From Diospyros lotus (Eukaryota; Streptophyta; Magnoliopsida; Ericales; Ebenaceae), in contig NC_068351.1 in the NCBI RefSeq assembly GCF_014633365.1, positions 18,961,366 to 19,025,365 of the forward strand: a stretch of DNA of 64,000 nt, given 5' to 3'. Shown piece by piece: positions 32,491 through 45,057 of this stretch. The notes under the pieces were generated by a model, which made no database searches, was not told the DNA's origin, and saw nothing but the letters and a program-made list of their open reading frames with translations. Made by a program: the position numbers and the translations under genes. The first letter of the stretch is position 1. The number at the start of each line of letters is the position of its first letter.

Positions 32491-34300
32491 GAAAAATAAA
32501 TTAAAAAATTGTAATTTCAAACTTTAATTTTTACACTTTAAAAAATGTGTAAAATTTTGAAAAAAATTTATAAAATGTGAAATTCAAACTTTAATTTCGC
32601 ATTTTAGTAATTAAATTTATATTTTTGACTCAAATTAATTAAATATAATTTTTTTAATTGTGATAACTGAAACTTTTCGTTATTTTAATTACATCTATGT
32701 ACTTGCATTTATCTTTTTTTTTTACACATTAAAGTAAAGTGGTTAAATTAAATTTAAAATATAGATATAAAAATAAATTTAAATTAAAAATATAAATAAA
32801 TAAGTGTAATTAAAAAACAAAAAATTCAAATGACTATAAAAAAAATGTAATAGTACATAAATAAAAATCTAGATGTGCCCCATATACGCATACATTTTTT
32901 AAAGATATTGATCTTTATTATTAAGTAATATATTATTCTTTAACGGATACCCATCTTTTTAAATGAATAATATACAGATAGAATAAAAATAATATCCACG
33001 ATATTCAGATGATACATTTCACTTGTCTTAAATTTCAACATTAATTATATGATGCCATGCTATATAATTCAGGAACTTAGTAATGTTGCTGAAATTAACC
33101 TTTATAAAAATATTAATAAAAATTTAATGTGAAATTCATAAAATATTTAAATTAAATTTAAAAATTGATTTGAAAATGAAATTTTTCATAGTTAAATATA
33201 TAATTTATAAAAATTTCAATTAAATTGAAAATTAGTGAGGGAATATTCCATTTTTAAGTTGTAAATTAATAAAACATGAAATTAAAAATTAAATTCAGAA
33301 TGAGTTTTCAAACATATTTTGAAAATAAGTTTGAAAAATATTGGGGTGCAAATGTAATTCTCGAAATTTTAAACAAAAATACAATAAAAATATTTTATGT
33401 GCATAATAAATAAATGAGATTCAGATCAGTTGGTCGTGCATGCATGTGTAAGTTTTTGGAGGTTGGAAGGTATAAGGTTCAATCATTGGAAAAGGTAAAA
33501 ATGACTCGTTTGGTAAGAAAATAATAATTTTCAGTAGTAAGTACATATTTTTATTAATAGTGGAGTAGGAAGTGCGCATTAATAGATATATAATTTTAAT
33601 TGTAATATTATATATACTAAAAATTATATATTTAATTAGGTAACTATATTTATTACTATGCTACACTCCAATTAATTGTATAATTGAGATGAATAATAAT
33701 TTTTGATAATTTTTTTAGTATTTTTAGTGAAAAATATAAAAACAAGATTACAAAGTCTTTTTTGCTACTATATTATATCTATATTGTTTTAATCATTTGA
33801 ACAATAATATAATATTTTATTCTTTAATCAATGAAATGATATTCAACTTTATGTCAAAGAGAGCACTTTTAAATAGATGATTATTTATTTTATTTTCCTC
33901 TTAAAAAACTTATCATATCCACAAGATAGGCTTTCTAACAATAATACTAGATGATACAACCTCCTACAATACTTGTAGGGCCTATAGTACTTGCTATTGT
34001 TAAGTAATATAAAAAAAATTGCTTCAATCAAAAGAGAGAATATAAGAATTAAACTTTTCAATTACAATATCTCTCAATTGATACAAGACTTAGAAAATAA
34101 ATAATAATAATAATGAATGTAACAATAACATGAGAAAAATTGTGTCAATTTAAAACATGAAAGATAAAATATAAGAACTCATAAATTAGAACATTTGAAC
34201 ACTTGTAATGAATGTTTTCTAACCTCATAATTAATGCTGATTATCCAAGTATTTATTGTTGACGGTTGAGCCATTGAAGACGGTTGAGCTGCATTAAATG
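32491..34300. other. AT-rich DNA, no gene recognised
   Basis: Only short low-complexity frames. Apart from the tRNA-like phrase near 33,430 nothing is recognised. It may be the interior of the CACTA-like element that begins at 31,117. Confidence 0.45.
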
Positions 34301-36066
34301 CACTTGTTAAAAATAATTTTTAGTTTAAATAATATATAATTTAAAACTAAAAATTAATTAGTCAAATAATTTATATAATTATTATTATTTATAACATAAA
34401 ACTATTGAACATGTTGGGTTTTGTGTTTCCTAATGAGGCCTAAGGCTATGACAAGATATTTTGGGTATACTTCATAGACCTTAGCCCATGATTGAAGTTA
34501 AGTCCATCAGGAACACCACTCATTGGCAACCCAAATGTGAAGTCGAGCCATAAGCCCTTTATCAACCCTTTGGAGGTGAAGTGGGCTTTAGCCCATTTGC
34601 TCAAGAGTAAAAGAGGCCCACTGAGCCTAAGCCCAACTCCTTTGTGTGCCCTAACACCTTCATATAAAAGGGTTCTTAGCTCCCTTTTTTGGTTAGCCCT
34701 ATGCGACGACCGTCTTCTCCTTTCCTTGCTCGGTCGAGTGTTTCTTTAGTGTTTTCTTGTATGGCCGATTCGATTTGTCCCCCTTTCCCTCTCGATCTGA
34801 TCCGTCTTTCCTTGCTGATGTTCGCATCTTTCCTTGTGGATTGCTTGGATGATTCGTGGGTGTCCTCTATTAATCCATTCTAATGGTCTCCCTTAAAGGT
34901 AAGTTTTTCGATCACTGTTCTTCATCCCATATCTTCGTGATTGCTCTTTGTTCCTTGGTGGATCTTGCTGTGAGCGTAACTTGTGTGGTTTGGGTAAGAG
35001 AGTTTGTGTTTTGGCCAAGAGGGTTCGAGGTCCGATTTGGGGTTTCGGTGCTTGGTTCTTGTGTACTTCCATGTGGCTTGGTGTCCCTATTCCTTGGAGT
35101 TACCTAAGTGGTGTTCCGGACATCCTAGAATCTGAGCCTTAATCGATTTCAGATCTAATTAAGAGGGAGTTTATTTTTCTGCCTTGATTTGTTCTTGCAT
35201 TCGATTGTTTTGGTTTGATTTAGATTGAGTACTAATCCACTGTTTTATAGAGATTTCTACAACATAACATTTAAAAAATAAAAGATTAATCTTGACCTCC
35301 CATTTTAAAATTAAGAATAAACTTACATACTATTGAAAAATATTTTAAATAAAAAATAATTTATTTCTTTCTTTAGTCATTGTTCTTCAAGTACTTTTTA
35401 GTGTTTTATTTCTATTACTTTTTTTCCTTATTTCTTTATCTCTTATGCTTATTTTTTTAATTAATGTGAAATCGTAAAATCAAATATCTATAAAAGAACT
35501 ATATTAATTTTATTAGTTAAAAAAAATATATTAATTTTAAAAAATTTATTATTCAGCGACAAACAATCACTCGATATTAATTCTCCATCTACAATGAGTG
35601 ACTGTTTGTCACAAATGATTGTTGATTTTAATTTCATCTTAAAAAACTTATCATTTTTAGTTTACAAAATATATGTAATTTAAAATTATAAATTAATTAG
35701 TAAAATATTTTATAAAATTATTATTATTTATAACATAAACATTATTAATCATTTAAAAAATAAATTTTTATCTCTTATTCTAGAATTAATAATAAATTTA
35801 CAAATTATTAAAAAATATTTTATTTATTTTTCAGTCATTGTTCTTTAAATACTTTTAATGATTTTTTTATTAAATTTTTTTATTTTTTCTTCTCTCTTGA
35901 TTGTAAATTTTTTTTTTTCCTGATTAGTTTAATGTTGTGAAATTAAATATCTATAAATCAATTATATTTTAAAGTAGTTAAAATATATATATTTATTTTA
36001 AAAATAATATATTAATTTAAAAAATTAATTCAATTCATTTTAACGACAAGAAATGGTCGTCGCTAA
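34300..36066. repeat. Duplicated ~430-bp AT-rich block split by a solo LTR
   Basis: Copy 1 is 34,300-34,411 joined to 35,270-35,570; copy 2 is 35,635-36,066. Shared anchors in order are ATTATTATTTATAACATAAA, CATTTAAAAAATAAA, AGTCATTGTTCTT, and AAATCAAATATCTATAAA / AAATTAAATATCTATAAA. Copy 1 ends in a near-palindrome GCGACAAACAATCACTC...GAGTGACTGTTTGTCAC (35,558-35,612), and copy 2 ends with ACGACAAGAAATGGTCGTCGC. Both ends resemble CACTA subterminal units. Confidence 0.6.
34412..35264 (+). mobile_element. Copia-like solo LTR, sibling of the 11.4-kb element
   Basis: Starts TGTTGGGTTTTGTGTTTCC and ends GAGATTTCTACAACA, matching in reverse the LTRs at 11,437-12,349 and 14,350-15,243. TATA box TATAAAAG at 34,663-34,670. 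The flanks GAACA (34,407-34,411) and TAACA (35,265-35,269) agree at 4 of 5 positions. No primer-binding site or internal region follows. The homologous block at 35,635 shows what the site looked like before insertion. Confidence 0.8.
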
Positions 36067-36187
36067 TTTTAGCAGGCTCTAGCCCGCCCCCCTCCCCCTT
36101 CTCATGACACTTGCCCCCTTTTTCCCTAATGCCCCCCTCCTCCCACCCCAACACTTGTGTAGGCTCCCCTGAACTAGGGACCCATAG
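36067..36187. other. C-rich segment, unassigned
   Basis: CCCCCCTCCCCCTT-type tracts with strong strand asymmetry, ending in a short hairpin (GGCTCCCCTGAACTAGGGACCC). Possibly the far end of the LTR that ends at 39,770. Confidence 0.35.
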
Positions 36188-38714
36188 TGAGACGACCCAA
36201 AATTTTCCTAGATCTTTAATTATAACTAACTAATAACTTAAATGCATGGGTTAAAAATTTGCCCCATTATTATACAACAACATAAGCAAATTAAAAATAA
36301 ATATACATCTTAGGGGCATTTCCTTACTCAATAAAGTATCAATTAATGAAATACCATATATACATAATCAGAGCCTCTGATCACCACTCACACCCCAAAG
36401 ATCTTTTTAGCTGGGATTGCCCTATACACACAGAATCCAAAGCAAAGATTACTAATCGCTATAGCAATCCTCCCCGAACACCATTCTTCTCAACCTAGAA
36501 TGATGGTAAAACAAAGTGAGTAGAGAAACTCAGCAAGTATAAGGAAAGAAAGGCAGAAGGCTGAACATATCCAATAAACTCTCCCCAGAACATCAACCCC
36601 CAAGCACACACAAGCCATGAGACGCCCAACACAGTATAATCACGTAAATAAAAGCACGTATCAGTCCTTGGGGCCCACACAAGGCACACGACACCCAAGT
36701 CCCATACCGACCTGTTACTGCCCTGAAAGGTAGCATATATCTCCAACAAACCTGTGAGCACCATCCTAGGTCAGTGCTCCTATCACCCGAATGCTCACAT
36801 CGGTCCTCCCAACACCCAAGCTGTAAAATAATCGAGTCGTAGGCTCCCTCAAAATGGTCCTCCTATTCGAGACCTATGAACTGTCGATAACCATGCAATG
36901 CACATAAAAATGCAATGGTGTTGTGAGTATCAATGTGATACACTGGCGCCCATACATCCAGGCATTAGGCCATGCTCCGCCCACATAGTAAGCCACATGC
37001 GATGCAAATGTCTGTGCCAGATACAATCTAACCACGCTAAAATGGTTGTGTCCAAGTATACTCAATAAATGAATACCCCAACATGCATCTCGTACCCATG
37101 TGTATATCAAATCATGAACGGTAATACAACATATTGAATCATGTAATAAATCACATAATGGCAGAGCTAATAAGCAGTGTTCGGCACCGGTCAATGATCA
37201 GTGACTAGGAGTGTTCGCCCGACGGTCCACTTCAGGCCGGTACAATAGTCTACTCCAACGTCACCAAACAACCGACTCCTGCCCCACTACTCGATAGCCC
37301 TAGCCTACACACACCCAAGAAATCCATAATAAACCCGTACTTTTAAGAACCTAGTTTCCAAATTGGGTTTAGCATCATTCCGAAAGAAATGGGGGCAGTA
37401 CAAACCCCCGTAGGCACATAATAAACAAATCCCCAACGAGTCTCATATTTAATTTAAATTAAATCATGCTAATAAAATCCTTGATTCATATAATTAATAT
37501 GCGAAACCAAAGCGAATTAAAGGAATGCGTGGGGATCACAAAATGGAAAGAGCTCACAAAGTTATTTAACCCTAGAAGTCTCCTAATTAAATTAATTAAA
37601 CAAAATTCGCACAATAACCATTTATAACGAACGTAATTAATTTATGGAACCAAATCAAGTTAAAGGAGGATATAAAATTCATAAATCGAATGAGAGTCAC
37701 GAAGGCAGTAAAGAGCTTACCTCTATTTCACAGATTACAGCGTTTTCATGTTTGAACGCTATCAAATTAATACACGCTACAAATTCGCATAAACTCCCAA
37801 AATTAACCAAATAACACCTAAAAATTAAATTCTAACCGTGAAGAATTGACATTTTCATGTACACAATGCCTTATTAATTTATTCAACTTACCTTGTCACT
37901 TTAAACGCGGATTAAACCCTTTTTTTTCCACATTTTTCCCTAAATTTTTCTTCTTTCGCGCGTTGCTAACCGAGGCTTCTTTCTTCATTTTCCCTACTAT
38001 TTTCTGCTGCTTAGAAAACGCCAGAAATAGGCTTAAAATTGTACAAAAAGAGTGGCTGAAGAAGAGCCACGTGGCGGTCGCTGGGAGCTCTACCGCCTCC
38101 TCGAAACGACGTCGTTTCGAGGGCCCTTTGCTGATAAAATTAGCATTTTCTTCCCAATCTCGAGCACACGATCACGGATTCAATCCCGTGTCCAACCCCT
38201 GGTTTCCCTTGCGCGTGACCGCCGCACTACCACACGCTTTCAACATATATATACATCACATTAATTTTATAATGAATCTCAGCTACTTCTGCAAATCACA
38301 TTTCAGCACCCCCACTTTTCATTAATTACACACACACCCAAACTTTAATTTCCACTTATTCCACTAACACCCCAAGTTTCCAGAAATTTCACTAAATTTA
38401 TTTTACTATTTTCATAAATACTCCCAATTAAATTAATTATTATAATTCTCATTTTCTCATAACCACATAAACAAATATTTTCTTTTAAATCCTCAAATAT
38501 TTCATGATAACTTCAAATACCAAAATTAATAATTATTATTTTTTCTTAAATCTTCAAATAATTTAATATTTTCTTTACACTCCAAATAATCGATAGTCAC
38601 CATAAATACAATAATTATTAATTACCAACCACTCCTAATTTTAATGAATCATTTCTAATTGTTCCCGATTAAATTAATAATCATTAATTATTTCTGAATT
38701 ATCGGGATATTACA
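36188..38714 (-). mobile_element. Gypsy-type solo LTR, minus strand
   Basis: Plus-strand ends TGAGACGACCC (36,188) and GGGATATTACA (38,714), i.e. TGTAATATCCC...GGGTCGTCTCA on the minus strand. Flanks CATAG (36,183-36,187) and CACAG (38,715-38,719) match at 4 of 5 positions. A donor-like GAGGTAAGCTC lies on the minus strand near 37,715. A hairpin resembling a tRNA T-arm (38,173-38,190) is shared with the LTR at 48,248. Long plus-strand frames at 37,846-38,325 are antisense to the LTR and not credible genes. Confidence 0.6.
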
Positions 38715-39770
38715 CACAGAATGGTGACATATATGCCAAAACCAATTAAAAGCTTTACACATCCTCATTTTTATTGACAACGAAAGCCACACTCATCCAT
38801 TCTTACTCATAGACATATACATTAGGGTCCACATACCCACATAAACAAACATAACTTAATATTACACACCACATTAGGGTCTATAAACCCACCATATCCC
38901 CTCAAGGGTACAACCTAAAACATGAACGAGTGTAACTTAGTATTAAACATCACAAAACACCCCACAAAAACCTTTTGGTTGAGACGGCTCTCTACATACT
39001 TCTACCCCACGGCTCCCGATTCACTTGGCTCACCCTTTACTTCAGCCTTACCCTTACCTAGAATAATGCAAGCAAACATAAGCCACAAGACTAAGCAATT
39101 ATAACTAGAAGAAAGCGAGCATAAGAGTCATGGGTAGGTATCAAGAGGCAAAAGAGTCATGAATGCCATTTAAAGTGAAAAAGAAGAAGGATAACTTACC
39201 TTGTTTGATGGAACCAAAGAAGGAAGCAACCTGCTAGAGAAATCTGGAAATCCCACCACTTGTAGCTCCAAACCAAGAAGAAAATAGGAGAAGAAGAAGA
39301 AAAAGAATCGGGTAGAGACAAGATAGAGAAGAAGAAAGAAGAAGAAAAATGATAAAGTATGGGGAGGAGAGGGGGAAGGAGTGGCCTCCCACCACTTTCC
39401 AACTACTCTCTCACCTTCATTTTCCATGTTACCCCTCTCTTTTATGCAATAATACAAACATATCCCCTCTTATACACACACACATATTTGGCAACCCATT
39501 TCAAATTAAATCCCCCACATGAGATTTTTCTTTTCCACACCCATGTCCTTAACTTTTCAACTCTCATTTACCATTCCTCATGCTTTGATTTTTCAACCAT
39601 ATCACAATACATTGACTTGGACTTTTCAATTTCACTTGACTTGGGACTATTTCACTCCCACAATTTTGACTCCCTTTTTCACTACATAAAATATTTCCAA
39701 CACAATGGTCAAATAATAACACACGTAAAATAACGAAAAAATATTTTAGACCCAATAATGGGTCGTTACA
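38715..39770 (-). mobile_element. LTR fragment (5' part), minus strand, related to LTR C
   Basis: Ends GGGTCGTTACA at 39,770 (TGTAACGACCC on the minus strand). 39,029-39,120 is homologous to 1,331-1,420 of LTR C, and a donor-like AAGGTAAG occurs on the minus strand near 39,200. Its other end lies beyond or under the solo LTR at 36,188-38,714 and was not found. Confidence 0.5.
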
Positions 39771-40285
39771 TGTACCTTACTTAACTTGCATAACTTTATT
39801 TCAACTACTTAAAAATGAGGTTTTGTGTTTAAGTACAATTGAATAGACTCATAATTAGTTGGAAGGATACTGTATCACTATCTATATCTTCTTCATTGAG
39901 GGTGAGTGATGTTTCACTTGTTTATCAACATTTCCACATATGTTATTATTGGTAGCAAAGCGCTATATATTGAGAGTAAGTTCCATATGATGGAAGTAGA
40001 AGAGGTAAGGCTAAGTTCCATGTGATGGAAGTAGAAGAGGTAAGGCTCCTAAGTTGTTGGACATCGAGGTGAAAAAAATGTGGTTAAAGAGTTCCTAAAG
40101 CTCACACCCTAACATTTGCTAAGGCAACATAGCCTTAAAGGATATTGTGCATTATGTAACAAGGCCATTGATAGCCTTAGGGAGGCTATGGACTTAGCGG
40201 CCTGTATGGGGTCTTATTAGATGCTCTTGGTTGATGGAATATGCGAAGGATATAGTTTTATGTATTAAGTGAGATTTGATTTGAG
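39771..40285. other. Unassigned segment with a 35-bp tandem pair
   Basis: No frame recognised. 39,977-40,011 and 40,012-40,046 are two copies, one base apart, of a 35-bp unit containing TTCCAT(A/G)TGATGGAAGTAGA, itself partly palindromic (TTCCATATGATGGAA). Confidence 0.6.
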
Positions 40286-41063
40286 TGTAATAACCCAATA
40301 GGTTAGTTTAATACTAATACCCAATCTTTCGTAAGAATGTGTCATCATTCAAGCCATAAGGATGGTGTGAAAATGGAGTTAAAGCTATTTTTTGAGGGAA
40401 TACCATGAGAGTTATCTTTTAGTTTGCTTGATTATATTACTTTAATTCAATTAGTTGTGGAATAGATACCACTAAAATGGGTCCACGACAGGATGGTATG
40501 CCATGTAGGCACATTTGGAAAAGAATAAGGTACTAAGTGAAGGAATGAGTTAAGCTTGGATAACCATTTTTCAACCTTAATAGTGCCATAGTGACACTTT
40601 ATACTAGAAGTACCCTTATAATAGAATTGAAATGGTATGTTTGGGTGTGAGGTGGCATGAGATAAGTGGAAAGATAATGAGGAGAGTTCTTAATTTCACC
40701 ACTGTGATACATAGGCATCTATTGCATGCCATTAACCATCGGGTATGGAGTTTTTTCAGCAAGCTAATGCTCTTTTGTTTTGGTCATTTCGTGTTTTTCT
40801 CCCTATTTGTGTCCTTACTCACCCCTCTTTAAGATGTTGCCATGTCCAAAACCACTATAACCACCATTTACAACCTCATCTGTATTTTCCCTCTCGTTTT
40901 TCTATCCTATTACAGTTATCACTGGTGCCACACATGATTCTTGGTGCAATACAAGTGTTGTGCTTTATCAATGGGTCATGTTTTTGAGTTTGCATCTTTA
41001 ACCTAAGGGGTTGTTGTTTTTGAGATGGTGCATAATGCTTGATTAATTAAATGGTAATTGGAT

Positions 41064-41110
<47 letters not shown>
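41064..41110. repeat. (AT)n(GT)n compound microsatellite
   Basis: About nine AT units followed by about fourteen GT units without interruption. A usable length-polymorphic marker. Confidence 0.9.
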
Positions 41111-41112
<2 letters not shown>

Positions 41113-41919
41113 CATGGGGGTTGATTAAGGTAAAGGAAATGGGAAAAGTTTAAAGAGGGCTTACCTTGTATATGTGGTGTAGGAAAAAGGTAAGGATAAA
41201 AATGGGAATTCCCTAAATATGGACAATAAAGAAAATGGGAAAGAATAAGAGAAATGGAAAATGACCAAAAGGGGCTTAGATATTTGTGTGATGTGTGTGC
41301 AATTGAAGGGAAAATGTGGAAATGAGGGAAAAATTGATGGGAGCAGGTGAGAGAGACATGCATGCCATGCTCTTTTTCCTCTTTCCTTGCTTGCTTGCAT
41401 CTTCTTATTTTCTTTTCATTTTGGCTCCTGATTCTTTTTCTTCTCCATCTTATTTCTCTTTTTTCTTCTCTTCTTGGTGGTCTAGAAGCTCAAAGGAGTG
41501 GGGCTTTTGCTACTAGTTCCTTCTTCTCCTCTTTCTTCTCATTGGCAAGCAACTCGAAAGCAAGTTCTTTCTTGCACTTTTATTTGGATCATGCAAGTTT
41601 CTTCTACTCTTATTATTTCAAGCAAGTCTAGATTATCTATCTATCCCTAAATGTGGTTTGAAGCCTCTTTTGTTGCATCAATGATCATAGGTTGTTTCTT
41701 TGTGTTCTTGAAAAGCATTTTTGTAGTTAATGGGGTTTTTCTTCTATTTTCTTTCAAATTTTTTTGGATTTTTCCTAAGATGTTATTGAGTCCCAATAAA
41801 AGTCTCCATGGGGTTTATTTCACCCTACTTTCTCAAAGGAATGACAAATTGGGTGTTAGGAAACTAAACTTGGGAGTTTGGGTGTGTTTATTATTTTTCA
41901 GCTTCGTTGTAACTTTGGT

Positions 41920-42200
41920 CGACTGAAGTTGTAACTTCAGTCAATTGAAGTTGCCACTTAAGTTGATCTAAGACGTCCAGTAGCTTGTTTGTGGCTTCAG
42001 TTGAAGTCTCAATTGACTTAAGGTCATGGGTTAGCAATCTGCCTATCTTCGGTCGATCAAAGCTGAACTTCTGTCGACTACAGCTCGTAAGTCATCATTC
42101 TAGCCAACTTCGATCGACCTAAGTTGTATTTCGGTCGACTGAAGCTTAAAAACCAGCATTCTGCCCAACTTTGGTCGACCTAAGATACTTAGCCATTTCG
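41920..42200. repeat. TCGAC/TCAATTG-rich subrepeats in LTR D
   Basis: Six or more units of the form CTTCGGTCGACTGAAGTTG, about 40-60 bp apart, each near-palindromic (CTTCAGTCGACTGAAG-like). The same sort of TCGAC-centred units occur in LTR A and LTR C. Confidence 0.65.
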
Positions 42201-43064
42201 ACACCCACATTTTTTAGCAAGATGAGTCCTGCTCACCTTGCACTATTTTAGCCATAACTTTTTGTAGAAATATCTAAATTGAGATCCATTTTTTTCATTG
42301 TAATCTAGACTCGATAAGCTTTGATTTGGTATAGGATTTGAACCATTTTGAAAAATATTGAGCCTGTGGGCTTCCTTTGAAATATATGCTTGATTTAGAG
42401 CTTTTCGTTTCACTAAATTTCGTTCATGCTTAAATTCTAAAAACAAATACTTCCACCTTAATTTGGGTATCAATATTATCATATAGTTGCACTTAATTGA
42501 TGTGGTGAAACCTATTTAAATTTTGAATTGTATGAAATAGCCAAGAATCTTAGTGAGGCACGGACCCGGTAAGTTAGCCAGTAAGTGCAAGGTTATGATA
42601 TGAGTGGGTTACGAGGCACGAACCCGTAGGTTAGCCAGTGAGTGTGAATCCCGAACCCAAGGGTGGAAGGTCTCATGTTATATATATTGTTGTGTGCTAT
42701 GTGTAGTGTGATACAAGCTATGTACAACGAAGGCCTTGTGTGCCATTATATTAAGTATGTGAATTTCACCTTATGGAGTTGAAAATGTGTTTTGATGTTA
42801 TGAAAAGAAATCATAATCCAAGGAAGTGTTGTTAATAAGAAATACATGATCCCATCTATGTTTATATGTCAAGTGGCAATTTTCCTTAGCTCTTCGTTGT
42901 GCATGACTTCATATATCGATTTCATTGTGCTTCCATTTGCTATATGATGAGGGGTTAATATTTCTTAAATCTTAATGAATTATATCCCCATTTTGGTTTT
43001 ATATTTATGCTTAAAATAAATAATTATTCGCATTACATATTATTTTCAGGTGGAGCAAGAAAGT

Positions 43065-44583
43065 TGACTTCTACAATTAATTAGGGGCATAAATTGAAGA
43101 CGTTGGATGACCCATTATTATTGTTCAAATTCAATGGTCAATTATGGAGTCTAAAGGATGTTTCAAGTGCACTTGGGTTAACTATTAAATGGATCCTAAG
43201 ACCAACCAAAGGCCAAAGCATTTTTCACATAGAAGGCCCAAGATCAACCAAAGGCCCAACAAAGCCCAACTTGTAGAAGACTTTTCTTTGTTTTATATTT
43301 TTATGAGTGCTTTACCACCTAAAGTCTTTTGTATTCTTATGAGTGTTCCACCACCTAAAGTCTTTTGTATTTTGTGTCTTTTAGCTAATTTTCTTCCACT
43401 AGTTAGGTAAATGTTTTGTGAGTGCCCATTAGATATAATTATGTCTAGTTGTATAATTTTAAATTGTGTGGTTTGTATTGCATCTTGTGGGCTATAAATA
43501 GCTCACTTGGGTGCTTTTGTGAGGAGGTTATTATTTTCTTGAATGAAAATTTAGTTATGTTCTTAAAGTTTCTCTTTGAGAATTACTCTTGTTCTTCCTT
43601 CTTTTATTTCTTGTCTTCTCTTGTAATCTTTCTTCTTTTCTTTTTTCTCTTGAATTCTCATGTTATTTATTGGTACTTTATTATCTACCATCTAAATGGC
43701 CGGTTAATTTCTACCATTAAATTTCTACAATTTTTAATTCACATCTTTTTATTATCCACCGCCTAAATGGCCGGTTAATTTCTGCTGTTTTAATTCCTGT
43801 TATTTAAATTACGCCATTTAAATTATGGTCAATTAATTCTTAAATGAAGATGAGTAGTTAAATCCAATATTGGGTTAAGGCAAGAACAGTGTCCAATGCC
43901 AATGATTCCCAAAGAAAGTTGCGTTTTAAATGAGCGACATTAATTTAAATGTCAATATAAGTATGTATTAATTATTGAGAAATCACTAGGTTTGGATTAG
44001 AGCGTAAGCCTAACTTAGAGATTTCATGACATGTATGGGAGTTACTAGAATTAGAAACGCTATCATACCCAAACTCGGATGATTAATTTAGTTGTTTTGT
44101 GTATTAATTGCAATTGAATTTATGGCAGTTGTTTAAACTAGAATTCCGCATATCATGTACGGGGATTGCTTAAACTAGAACTATCATCATCTCTAATTAT
44201 ATTTAATAGCAGACCCTCATATTTGAAATTAAATTAATGTTGCTAATCTTTTCTACTAAAAATTGGAAATCAGCGGGTTGGTGCTGAAATTGTCTTAACT
44301 CAAGTGTTATCCAATTCTATATCCTCACATTTAGTGTATATTTTAACTTCTACGTTGCTTTATTTCCTAGCATCCGTTATCTGAAAATTCATAAAAAAAA
44401 ATCATGCTGTCAATTCATCCAGATGCGTGTGTGTGTGTGTGACATTCTTTTTCTTTTGCCATAAATAAATCTCTCAGTGGACGACCTGAACTCATCCAGA
44501 AAATACAAATTTAAATTTGGATTACAACTACACTCGTACACTGACGAGTATAAACCTCTCACCAAAATAAAAAAATATATATA
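43065..44583 (+). mobile_element. Athila/Tat-like solo LTR nested in LTR D
   Basis: The TATA box CTATAAATAGC (near 43,492), a pyrimidine-rich leader, the repeated CTAAATGGCCGGTTAATTTC phrase (43,692 and 43,752) and the end text 'AAATAAATCTCTCAGTGGACGACC...GTACACTGACGAG' match the 3' LTR layout I know from Athila/Tat gypsy elements. AAAGT occurs at both proposed flanks (43,060-43,064 and 44,584-44,588), but the right end lacks the expected CA, so the borders are tentative. Confidence 0.45.
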
Positions 44584-45057
44584 AAAGTTTTATTGTGTTT
44601 TAATTGTAGGGTGAGAGTGCAGCCACTAAACATATGCTTGTTGAGGCTTGTGACTCACCTTGCTTCTTTCTTGTCATTCTAGGTAAGGGAAATGCAGTAA
44701 TGGAGGCCGAATCCAGTAGGGCTGGAGCCTAAAGGTAGTCGTGTACAGAGATGTCCCAGCCAAGAAGTTCTTGGGAGTATTTTGTAGAGGGCATGTAGAT
44801 TAAGAAATTATTTTGTAATTTGCACTGATTGCCCATGTTTTTTTTTTTTTTTTTTAAGAATGGCCATTGCACCCAACTAGATATGTAAATCCAATTATGG
44901 TTGAATTATTTTATTTTGGCTCCTGATATTTAATGAGCAAGGAAAAGAAATATGTGCGTCCATGTTCCATTTGAGTTATTATTTCTGTATCTATTTTAAA
45001 TGAACCTTCTCTCAGACTTTCTATGCTAGTAAATAAATCCAAGAGCGGGCCCTGACA

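Larger units (their letters stand above)
40286..45057 (+). mobile_element. LTR D: gypsy-type LTR with a nested LTR
   Basis: Starts TGTAATAACCCAATAGG and ends near CGGGCCCTGACA (45,057). The 3' part (44,590-45,050) holds the LTR-end text 'TCATTCTAGGTAAGGGAAATG' comparable to other LTRs here. Flanks do not match, so the boundaries are provisional. Frames at 41,316-41,926 lie in the pyrimidine-rich leader and are not genes. Confidence 0.45.

Noticed and set aside
37846..38325. 159-codon plus-strand frame
   Set aside because: It is antisense to a solo LTR, has no recognisable domain, and its frame is set by pyrimidine-rich leader sequence.
41316..41926. Overlapping Phe/Ser/Leu-rich frames that look like membrane proteins
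   Set aside because: They arise from a T/C-rich LTR leader; a similar tract on the opposite strand at 39,170-39,457 gives the same sort of frame.
43065..44583. Endogenous pararetrovirus origin of the TATA and leader segment
   Set aside because: No coat, movement-protein or RT motifs; the end text fits an Athila/Tat-type LTR better.
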